DNA of 64,000 nt from Rhodospirillaceae bacterium. Its GTDB lineage: Bacteria > Pseudomonadota > Alphaproteobacteria > GCA-2731375. The translations under genes were made by a program, and so were the position numbers. This document shows, in pieces, positions 8,521-15,196 of the stretch (position 1 is its first letter; every line of letters starts with the position of its first letter). The stretch covers positions 192,195 to 256,194 of the forward strand of contig JABIWH010000039.1 in NCBI GenBank assembly GCA_018701215.1, written 5' to 3'. The notes under the pieces are model-generated. The model worked only from the letters and a program-made list of their open reading frames with translations. It was not told the DNA's origin and made no database searches.

Positions 8521-9192
8521 ATGGCTTTAAATGTAAAAAATTTAGACGTTGTAAAAGACGCTGAAAATGACGTTACCAATGTCGAAAATCTGAATGTAGA
8601 GCGTCATGGCGGGGATCTGGCCACAGACGGTCCGGACGGTGAGCCGGTGAGTGATGCAGTCAGCGATCCGACGAGCGATCCGGTCGATGTGGCGGGCGAA
8701 GTCAAGAACGGCACCGTGAAATGGTTCGATGCCGTCAAGGGCTATGGCTTTTTTGTCCCGGGCGATGATTCAGGCGATGTTCTAATTCATAAATCGATCC
8801 TCCGCGATGCCGGAATAGAGATTATCTATGAAGGCACCGTCGTGGTCTGCGAGGTTGTCCGGCGCGACCGGGGACAGCAGGCAAGCCGCGTCATATCGGC
8901 GGATGACAGCGGCGCCCTGGTGCCGCCGCCCCGGCCCGTACGCCCGGTGGGCGAGGAGCGCCCGGCCCTGGTTGAAGGCGAAGGCGATTTCATCGACGCC
9001 ACCGTGAAATGGTTCAACCGCGTCAAGGGCTATGGCTTTGTCACCCGTGGCGAAGGCACCGACGATGTCTTTATCCATATCGAGACGTTACGCCGCTTTG
9101 GCTCTGACGATCTGTTGCCGGGCCAGGCCTTGCAAATCCGCATCGGCAACGGCCCAAAAGGGCCGCTGGTGGCGGAGATCATCTTCGTCTAA
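8521..9192 (+). CDS. double cold-shock-domain protein
   Basis: A 223-residue nucleic-acid-binding protein with two cold-shock domains. The first (about residues 62-130) starts GTVKWFDAVKGYGFFVPG and has DVLIH as RNP2; the second (about 158-223) starts ATVKWFNRVKGYGFVTRG with DVFIH. Both keep the KGYGF RNP1 core. About 57 acidic, low-complexity residues precede the first domain (repeated SDxxSDP), and a Pro/Arg-rich linker joins the two. Fused CSD pairs are known in alphaproteobacteria. ATG 8521 is chosen because AGGGGA lies just upstream; a TTG at 8482 would add 13 residues without support. Likely an RNA chaperone or regulator. Confidence 0.9.
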   Translation: MALNVKNLDVVKDAENDVTNVENLNVERHGGDLATDGPDGEPVSDAVSDPTSDPVDVAGEVKNGTVKWFDAVKGYGFFVPGDDSGDVLIHKSILRDAGIEIIYEGTVVVCEVVRRDRGQQASRVISADDSGALVPPPRPVRPVGEERPALVEGEGDFIDATVKWFNRVKGYGFVTRGEGTDDVFIHIETLRRFGSDDLLPGQALQIRIGNGPKGPLVAEIIFV

Positions 9193-9225
9193 AGCGGCCT
9201 GCCGACAGCAAGCATCTGCCATTGT

Positions 9226-9250
9226 CATTGTCGGGCTTGACCCTGCAATG
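9226..9250. repeat. palindromic intergenic repeat, copy 1 (imperfect)
   Basis: An imperfect inverted repeat around the core GGGCTTGACCC with CATTG/CAATG arms, in the gap downstream of thiY and the cold-shock gene (convergent ends). It belongs to the same family as the repeats at 9292, 18447, 18508 and 51092 and is oriented opposite to its neighbour at 9292. Confidence 0.7.
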
Positions 9251-9291
9251 CATGTCGCCTGCGAACGCGTCATCACGGGCGGGGCCAGTGG

Positions 9292-9314
9292 ATGCCCGGA
9301 TCAAGTCCGGGCAT
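9292..9314. repeat. palindromic intergenic repeat, copy 2
   Basis: A nearly perfect 23-base palindrome with arms ATGCCCGGA/TCCGGGCAT around TCAAG. Twenty-four bases (9294-9317) are identical to 51093-51116. It is paired head-to-head with copy 1, about 41 bases away, like a BIME. It may also act as a transcription terminator or mRNA 3'-end stabiliser for the two convergent genes. Confidence 0.8.
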
Positions 9315-9358
9315 GACACCAGAGCCGATGGCGAGATTACTGTCGTTTGGGGCTATCC

Positions 9359-10297
9359 CTACTGCAACTCGACGGCATAGTTGTCGATGCCGAGGACGCT
9401 TTTGATCAAACCCTGATCCTTCAGGAATTGCGCCATGCGCCGATAGCGACCCTGGTCCAGGGCGGCGGGACGCAGGGCAAAGCGCGGCAGGGTGTCGCGA
9501 AAGGCGCGCTTGTTCAATTCGTTGTTCAGATCCTTGTGACTTTTGATGAACAAGGCCCAGCCTTCTTTCGGGTGATTGACCAGAAATTGCGCCGCGGCCT
9601 CAAGGGCATCGACGAATCGTTTCAGGCGGCGATCGCCCAGGCGCTCGGCATGGGCCACGACGATCAGTTCGTCATAGGCGGGCACGCCTTCTTCCTCGAC
9701 GTAAAAGGCGCGCCCGGGGTGCTTGACGATATCCATCTGGTTCAGCTCAAAATTACGGTAGGCGCCGATCACCGCGTCCACCTGACCCGAGATCAGCGAG
9801 GGCGAGAGCGAGAAATTGACGTTTATCAGGGTCACATCGGACAGTTTCAGGCCCGCCTTTTTCAACATCGCGCCCAGGATGGCATCTTCGAAGCCGCCGA
9901 CCGAAAAACCGATCTTTTTGCCCTTCAGATCAGCAATGGACTTAATCGGGCCGTCTTTCAGGACAACCAAGCTGCTCAGGGGTGTCGAAACCAAGGTGGC
10001 AATGCGGCGCAGCGGCAGGCCCTGGTCGACATGGCGATGCAGTTGCGGCTGGTAGGATATGGCCAGATCAGCCTTTTTGGCGGCGACCAGCTTGGGCGGA
10101 TCGTTTGGATTGGCGGGGGCGATCATTTCCACCTCCAAATTCCTCTGAGCGAAAAAGCCCTTTTCCTGGGCGATTATCAGGGTGGCGTGATCGGGATTGA
10201 CGAACCAATCCAGCAATACGGTCAATTTGTCTGCGGCCTGCGCGGGCAGGGCGCTCAGGCAATAGCTTAGCGCCAGCAGGGCGGTGATTTTTCGCAT
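9359..10297 (-). CDS. thiY: thiamin-pyrimidine ABC transporter, substrate-binding protein
   Basis: A 312-residue periplasmic protein of the NMT1/THI5-like family, binding a thiamin pyrimidine precursor such as formylaminopyrimidine. A signal peptide is clear (MRKITALLALSYCLSALPAQA, cleavage near residue 21). The mature start DKLTVLLDWFVNPDHATLIIAQEKGFF is the ThiY pattern, followed by LAISYQPQLHRHVDQGLPLRRIATL and LKGKKIGFSVGGFEDAIL. Start ATG 10297 has AGGAG at proper spacing; longer in-frame starts reach into thiX. It is last in thiZXY behind a TPP riboswitch, which supports thiamin-precursor rather than nitrate/sulfonate specificity. Confidence 0.9.
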   Translation of the reverse strand: MRKITALLALSYCLSALPAQAADKLTVLLDWFVNPDHATLIIAQEKGFFAQRNLEVEMIAPANPNDPPKLVAAKKADLAISYQPQLHRHVDQGLPLRRIATLVSTPLSSLVVLKDGPIKSIADLKGKKIGFSVGGFEDAILGAMLKKAGLKLSDVTLINVNFSLSPSLISGQVDAVIGAYRNFELNQMDIVKHPGRAFYVEEEGVPAYDELIVVAHAERLGDRRLKRFVDALEAAAQFLVNHPKEGWALFIKSHKDLNNELNKRAFRDTLPRFALRPAALDQGRYRRMAQFLKDQGLIKSVLGIDNYAVELQ

Positions 10298-10310
10298 GAT
10301 CTTTGGTCTC

Positions 10311-11096
10311 CTAGTCATGAGCGAGAGAATCCGGTTGCCACGGCAGCAAGCGCCGCAATAACCAATCAAGGGTGAAATAAATCGTCACCGCCATTGCCGC
10401 GAGGACGAACAGGGCGGCGAACAGCAGATCGATCTGCATGCGCCCGTTGGCGTGCAGCATCAGGTATCCCAAACCGGCGGAGGAGCCGACCCATTCGCCC
10501 ACCACCGCACCAATTGGCGCCACCGAGGCGGCGACCCGCAGGCCGGAGGCAAGCGCGGGCAGGGCGGCGGGAATGCGGATATGGCGCAATAGAGCCCAGC
10601 GTTGTGAAGCCGTGGTGCCATTCGGGGTGGACCGGGCGGTCATGGTTTGGGCCAGATCCAGCCAACCCGGTTCGGTCCGGCGCAGGCCGTCAAGGAAAGC
10701 GGCGGTGACGGGAAAAAAGATGATCAGGCTGGCCATCATCACTTTCGAGGCCAGGCCATAGCCCAGCCACAGCACCAGCACCGGCGCCAGGGCAAAAACC
10801 GGGATCGCCTGCGTGACCACCAGCAGAGGCAGCAGCCAACGCCGGACATTGGGATACCAACTAAGGCTGACGGCGCTGAGCACGCCGAATACGCTGCCAA
10901 ACAACAGGCCGAGGATGATTTCCAATAATGTGGTCACCGCATGCTTGCCGATCAGCTCCAAATGCCCGGCCAAGCTGGCCAGGACAAGCCAAGGTCCGGG
11001 CAGGATGAATGGTTCAACATCCGTCAGCCAAACCAGCCCCTGCCAACCCGCCAGTAGGATGGCAAGGGAGATAAGGGCGCGCCGGGCGATATCCAT
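10311..11096 (-). CDS. thiX: thiamin-pyrimidine ABC transporter, permease
   Basis: A 261-residue inner-membrane permease of the BPD_transp_1 type with about six helices. The EAA-like loop lies in RWALLRHIRIPAALPALASGLRVAAS, followed by GAVVGEWVGSSAGLGYLML, characteristic of the SsuC/TauC/ThiX group. ATG 11096 is preceded by GGGAG. An alternative GTG at 11117 overlaps the thiZ stop (GTGA) and would add seven residues. The gene lies between ATPase and binding protein in the riboswitch-controlled operon. Confidence 0.9.
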   Translation of the reverse strand: MDIARRALISLAILLAGWQGLVWLTDVEPFILPGPWLVLASLAGHLELIGKHAVTTLLEIILGLLFGSVFGVLSAVSLSWYPNVRRWLLPLLVVTQAIPVFALAPVLVLWLGYGLASKVMMASLIIFFPVTAAFLDGLRRTEPGWLDLAQTMTARSTPNGTTASQRWALLRHIRIPAALPALASGLRVAASVAPIGAVVGEWVGSSAGLGYLMLHANGRMQIDLLFAALFVLAAMAVTIYFTLDWLLRRLLPWQPDSLAHD

Positions 11097-11113
11097 GATC
11101 CGCTCCCTGGCTC

Positions 11114-11866
11114 TCACGCCGCCAGATCGCGCAGAATGCCGGCCGCCAGGCCATGCAGCGCGGGGTCATCCGCCGGCCTGGGCACCGTGCCCGCCGGTTC
11201 CAGCGGTGTGCTCATATGGGCCGGATCGCCGCGAAGTACCAGAATTCTATGGCCAAGACGCAGGGCTTCCAGCGGGTCGTGGGTGACGAGCAAAGTCGTG
11301 CGCCCGATTAACAATTCCGCCGCCAGATCCTGCAGGCGCAGCCGCGTCAGGGCGTCCACCGCCGAGAACGGCTCGTCCATCAGGACGACGGCGCGGTCCT
11401 CCATCAAGGTCCGCGCCAGGGCGGCACGTTGGCGCATACCGCCCGAAAGAGCGCTGGGCAATGCATTGGCCTCATCCGCCAGACCGACCCGTGCCAGCAA
11501 GTCCCCGGCTCTGTGATAATCCGGCGCCTCGCCCCGCAGGCGGGCGCCCAAGGTGACATTGGCCAGCACGTTGAGCCAGGGCAGCAACAGATCCCGTTGA
11601 TCCATATAGGCGATGCGCCCGGCGATCGGACCGCCGTCACTGGCGCCCAGATGCCGCGCTGTTGCCTCCGGCGAAATGCCGGCGATCAGCCGCAACAGGG
11701 ACGATTTGCCGACCCCCGATGCGCCCAGCAGGCAGGTGGTCTGCCCGGCCGGGATATCCAGATCCAGATCCTTGAACACCGCCCGCCCGTCAAACGCCAG
11801 GGCGCCGCCGCGCAGTTCCACCCCGATGGCTGGCGGGTTGTCTCTATTGAATGTCTGGGCTGGCAT
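11114..11866 (-). CDS. thiZ: thiamin-pyrimidine ABC transporter, ATP-binding protein
   Basis: A 250-residue ABC ATPase energising ThiX/ThiY. It shows Walker A GASGVGKSSLLR (about residues 49-60), a Q-loop in YMDQRDLLLPWLN, signature LSGGMRQRAALARTL, Walker B VVLMDEPFSAVDALTR and H-switch LLVTHDPLEAL. It is the first gene after the TPP riboswitch. Its ribosome binding site GGAGGGA (minus strand, 11875-11881) lies inside the 3' strand of the aptamer, so thiamin pyrophosphate should block initiation at ATG 11866. Confidence 0.92.
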   Translation of the reverse strand: MPAQTFNRDNPPAIGVELRGGALAFDGRAVFKDLDLDIPAGQTTCLLGASGVGKSSLLRLIAGISPEATARHLGASDGGPIAGRIAYMDQRDLLLPWLNVLANVTLGARLRGEAPDYHRAGDLLARVGLADEANALPSALSGGMRQRAALARTLMEDRAVVLMDEPFSAVDALTRLRLQDLAAELLIGRTTLLVTHDPLEALRLGHRILVLRGDPAHMSTPLEPAGTVPRPADDPALHGLAAGILRDLAA

Positions 11867-11872
11867 AAGACG

Positions 11873-11967
11873 CGTCCCTCCGCCGGTACGATCCGGATCA
11901 GGTTCAAGGGGTCGTCCTGGGTTTAGGAACCTCTCAGCCGCCGTGGCGGCTCCCCCCGCAATGAACG
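11873..11967 (-). promoter_or_regulatory. TPP riboswitch (THI element)
   Basis: Read on the minus strand, the conserved THI-box blocks occur in order: GGGGGGAGCC, GGCTGAGAGG, ACCC, then GACCCCTTGAACCTGATC, CCGGATCGTACCGGCGGAGGGA. P1 can form between CGTTC (11963-11967) and GGACG (11873-11877). The 3' aptamer strand contains the thiZ Shine-Dalgarno GGAGGGA eight bases before its ATG. No separate terminator hairpin is needed: direct sequestration of the ribosome binding site is the simplest mechanism. Confidence 0.95.
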
Positions 11968-12036
11968 GCGATCATAGTGCCGATTGACTATGACCGCAAT
12001 TGTGTAGTGAGTTGGCTGGAAAGGGGATCGCGATAG

Positions 12037-12693
12037 ATGACCATGATCGAGACTTTTTCCGGCCAACTGCGCGCGGGTTGCGCGGCTGATTGGCGCGCTG
12101 CGACCTGTCATCGCTTCGTCGGTGAGCTGGCCAATGACACGATCTCGGATACGGATTATGCCCGCTATTTAATCCTCGATTACGCCTTTCTCGATATCCT
12201 GGTGGCCCACGTTGGCCAGGCCGTTACCACGGCACCCAGCATGCTTGAAAAACGCCAATATGCCGCTTTCCTGGGCGTTCTGACTGGTGACGAGGATGAT
12301 TATTTCCTGCGCTCCTTCGCCGCCATGGGTGTCGCGGAGGCGGATTGGCGCCAGCCTTTCGACCATGCGGTGGTGCGTGGTTTCCGCGAGATCATGCTGG
12401 GCGGGGCCAAGGCCACTTACGCAAATGTGCTGGCGGCGTTGTTGCCGGTGGAGTGGGTCTATTTGAGCTGGGCCAAATCCGTCGCCGATCACGCACCGGC
12501 GCGATTCTATCTCAAGGAATGGATCGACCTGCACACCGATCCGGGCTTCGAGGCCTTCGTTATGTGGATGGCCGCGGAAATGGACCGCATTGGCCCAACG
12601 CTTGCGGACGGCGAGCGGCAGGTCGTACAAGATATCTTCAATCGCGCGGTCGAATTGGAAGTCGCGTTTTTCGATGCGGCATACGACGCTTGA
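12037..12693 (+). CDS. tenA: TenA-family aminopyrimidine salvage hydrolase, cysteine-less type
   Basis: A 218-residue TenA/THI-4 family protein, divergent from the riboswitch-controlled thiZXY operon. Family features include DYAFLDILVAHVGQAV, the aromatic-rich helices and the C-terminal ELEVAFFDAAY with the conserved acidic site. In classical TenA the catalytic Cys sits in a P-C-x-W motif. Here the motif reads LLPVEWVY, with Val138 in the Cys position and Glu139 next to it. That fits the TenA_E subclass, reported to salvage thiamin pyrimidine without that Cys. ATG 12037 follows GGGGA. The substrate is probably the aminopyrimidine imported by ThiXYZ. Confidence 0.88.
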   Translation: MTMIETFSGQLRAGCAADWRAATCHRFVGELANDTISDTDYARYLILDYAFLDILVAHVGQAVTTAPSMLEKRQYAAFLGVLTGDEDDYFLRSFAAMGVAEADWRQPFDHAVVRGFREIMLGGAKATYANVLAALLPVEWVYLSWAKSVADHAPARFYLKEWIDLHTDPGFEAFVMWMAAEMDRIGPTLADGERQVVQDIFNRAVELEVAFFDAAYDA

Positions 12694-12696
12694 GCG

Positions 12697-15021
12697 CTAT
12701 TGTCCGGCGCCTTTGATCGCCCGCCACAGGCGTTCCGATGTGGCGGGCATGTCGATGTCGGTGATGCCCAGGGGCTTCAAGGCATCCAGCACCGCCGCCA
12801 TGACGGTCTGCGGCGCACCAATGCAGCCGGCCTGGCCCGAGCCCTTGACGCCCAGCGGATTATTCAGCGTCGGCGTCTGCCGGAAATGCACCTCGAACGA
12901 GGGCAGGTGCGCGGCACGCGGTACGGTGTAGTCCATCAAGGTACCACTGAGCAGCTGCGCCGTATCCGGGTCGTAGGCGACTTCCTCCCACATGGCCTGG
13001 CCGATGCCCTGGGTGACACCGCCGTGAACCTGGCCCTCGGTCAAGCGCGGGTTGATCATGGCGCCATAGTCGTCGACCATCAGATAGCGGGTCAGGCGCA
13101 TGGCGCCGGTGTCCCGGTCGATTTCGACCTCGGCCACATGGCTGCCGCTGGGCAGGGTGAACGGCGCATCTTCCCGCCGCTCGTAACTATCCAGGCTTTC
13201 GCCGGCCATTTTCGGATCGCGCGCGGCGGCGGCGACTTCGAGGAGGGAGACCGAACGGCCAGAGCCGGCGAGGCTGAATTCACCAATGCTGAATTCCAGC
13301 GCGGCTTCATCGGCCTGCAACATCTGCGCCGCAATCGGTCGGGCCTTGGCCAGGGCCGCCTCAATTGCCGCCACCAGGGCGCTGCCGCCCATATGCATGG
13401 AGCGGGCCCCGCCGTGGCCGTTGCCGGCGCGGACCAGCGCGGTATCCGCCTGGATATAGCGAAAACTGTCTAGCGGCAGGCCGAAGCGGTCGGCGGCGAT
13501 CTGGCTATACGCGGTCTCGTGGCCCTGGCCATTGGATTCCGTGCCCAGGCGCAGTTCCACCGTGCCATCGGCCAGGAATTTGACCTCCGCGCCTTCCGAG
13601 GGCGCACCGCGCGCGGTCTCCAGGAAACAGGCAATGCCCAGACCCAGCAGCTTGCCGCTTTTCGCTGCCTCTGCGCGCCGTGCTGCAAAGCCTGCGCGGT
13701 CGGCCAGGCGGACCGCCTCTTCAAGATTGCCCTTGAAGTCGCCGGTGTCGATCTCGATCCCCAACGACGAGGTATAGGGGTAGCTGTCGATAACATTCAG
13801 CAGGCGCAGCTGTACCCCATCGATGCCGGTCTGCTGGGCCGCGGCCTCGATCAACCTTTCGATGATATAATTCGATTCCGGCTTGCCCGCGCCGCGATAG
13901 GCATCCACGGGCACGGTGTTGGTAAAGGCGCCGCGCACTTCGAGGAAGACATTGGGTATGGCATAGACCCCGCCCATGGCGGTGGAGGCGGCGTTGGTGG
14001 AAACCCCCGGTCCAAAGGATGACAGATAGGCGCCCATGTCGGCGGTGGTGATGGCGGAAAGTGCCAGGAAACAACCGTCCGCATCCAGCGCCAGGCGCGC
14101 CGTGGCGTGAAGGTCGCGGCCTTGGGCGGAGGAGAGGAAATCTTCGTTGCGCTCCGCCACCCATTTGACCGGCCGGCCCAGGCGCCGCGCCGCCCACAAT
14201 AACAAGACGTACTCGGGATAGACAAAATTTTTCAGGCCAAATCCGCCGCCAACATAGGGCGCCGCGACGTGCAGTTTATCCTCCGCCACCTTGAACACCG
14301 CGTTGGCCAGTTGGCCGCGAATACCGTGTACCCCTTGGCCGGTAACCAGCAAATTAAGCGTGTCCGTGCCCGCATCATAGCTGCCGATGGCGGCGCGCGG
14401 CTCGGTCGGTGCGGCGGAGACCCGGTTGTTGACGATGTCGAGCTCGACCACATGGGCGGCGCCCGTGAAGGCGGTTTCCACCGCCACCCGGTCGCCCTTT
14501 TCAAAAACATAGGACAGATTGCCCGGCGCCTCGGCCCAGATTTCCGGTGCGCCGGCTGCCAGGGCGGCGAGGCTGCCGGTCACGGCTGGTAGATCGTCGT
14601 AATCAACCTCGATCAATTCCAAGGCATCAAGTGCTATTTCGTGGCTTTCCGCGACGACAAAGGCCACGGGGTCGCCCACATGGCGGACCCGTTCATGGGC
14701 CAGGGCGCGCCGGGGCGGGACAATGATCGGCTCCACCGTCGCGACCACGGCGGGGGCGGCGCAGGGCAGGGGGCCAATGTTGTCGGCCAGCAGATCGGCG
14801 CAGGTATAGACGCCAATGACGCCGGGCAAGGCGACGGCCGTGCTTGTCTCCATGGCGGTAATCAGGGCATGGGCATGGGGCGAGCGTAAAACGGCGCCAT
14901 GCAGTTGGCCATCCTGGTTGATATCGGCGGTGTATTTCGCCGCGCCCGTCAGGAAGCCACGATCTTCCCGCCGTTGTATGGATTGGCCAAGCACCGTTTG
15001 ACCAAGACTGGCGTCGTTCAT
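12697..15021 (-). CDS. xanthine dehydrogenase-family molybdopterin-binding large subunit, Glu-to-Gln variant
   Basis: A 774-residue molybdenum-hydroxylase large subunit (Ald_Xan_dh_C/C2). It has the a/b hammerhead N-terminal domain (RSPHAHALI..., RHVGDPVAFVVAES), the Mo-binding segments APYVGGGFGLKN and VDAYRGAGKPESNY, and QGHETAYSQIAADRFGL. The active-site loop reads GVKGSGQAGCIG: Gln730 (codon at 12832-12834, CAG) stands where this family has the catalytic Glu. ATG 15021 is preceded by GAGG. The neighbouring divergent gene is a second large subunit; no FeS or FAD subunit gene is nearby. Substrate unknown. The substitution may mean altered chemistry, a specialised subclass or inactivity. Confidence 0.87.
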   Translation of the reverse strand: MNDASLGQTVLGQSIQRREDRGFLTGAAKYTADINQDGQLHGAVLRSPHAHALITAMETSTAVALPGVIGVYTCADLLADNIGPLPCAAPAVVATVEPIIVPPRRALAHERVRHVGDPVAFVVAESHEIALDALELIEVDYDDLPAVTGSLAALAAGAPEIWAEAPGNLSYVFEKGDRVAVETAFTGAAHVVELDIVNNRVSAAPTEPRAAIGSYDAGTDTLNLLVTGQGVHGIRGQLANAVFKVAEDKLHVAAPYVGGGFGLKNFVYPEYVLLLWAARRLGRPVKWVAERNEDFLSSAQGRDLHATARLALDADGCFLALSAITTADMGAYLSSFGPGVSTNAASTAMGGVYAIPNVFLEVRGAFTNTVPVDAYRGAGKPESNYIIERLIEAAAQQTGIDGVQLRLLNVIDSYPYTSSLGIEIDTGDFKGNLEEAVRLADRAGFAARRAEAAKSGKLLGLGIACFLETARGAPSEGAEVKFLADGTVELRLGTESNGQGHETAYSQIAADRFGLPLDSFRYIQADTALVRAGNGHGGARSMHMGGSALVAAIEAALAKARPIAAQMLQADEAALEFSIGEFSLAGSGRSVSLLEVAAAARDPKMAGESLDSYERREDAPFTLPSGSHVAEVEIDRDTGAMRLTRYLMVDDYGAMINPRLTEGQVHGGVTQGIGQAMWEEVAYDPDTAQLLSGTLMDYTVPRAAHLPSFEVHFRQTPTLNNPLGVKGSGQAGCIGAPQTVMAAVLDALKPLGITDIDMPATSERLWRAIKGAGQ

Positions 15022-15196
15022 AATCAAACCTCAAAAATGAAATAAATCAGACAAGCATCAAGCCTAGCCATATCCAACGCAGGTTGGAACCGATTTTCCT
15101 CATGTTTGCTTGTGTTACCGGGGCGGTGGGTCCTATTATCCCTGCAATATCGATCACGGGCGCGCCTGCGCCACGAGTATTAGGGGACGACAAAAA

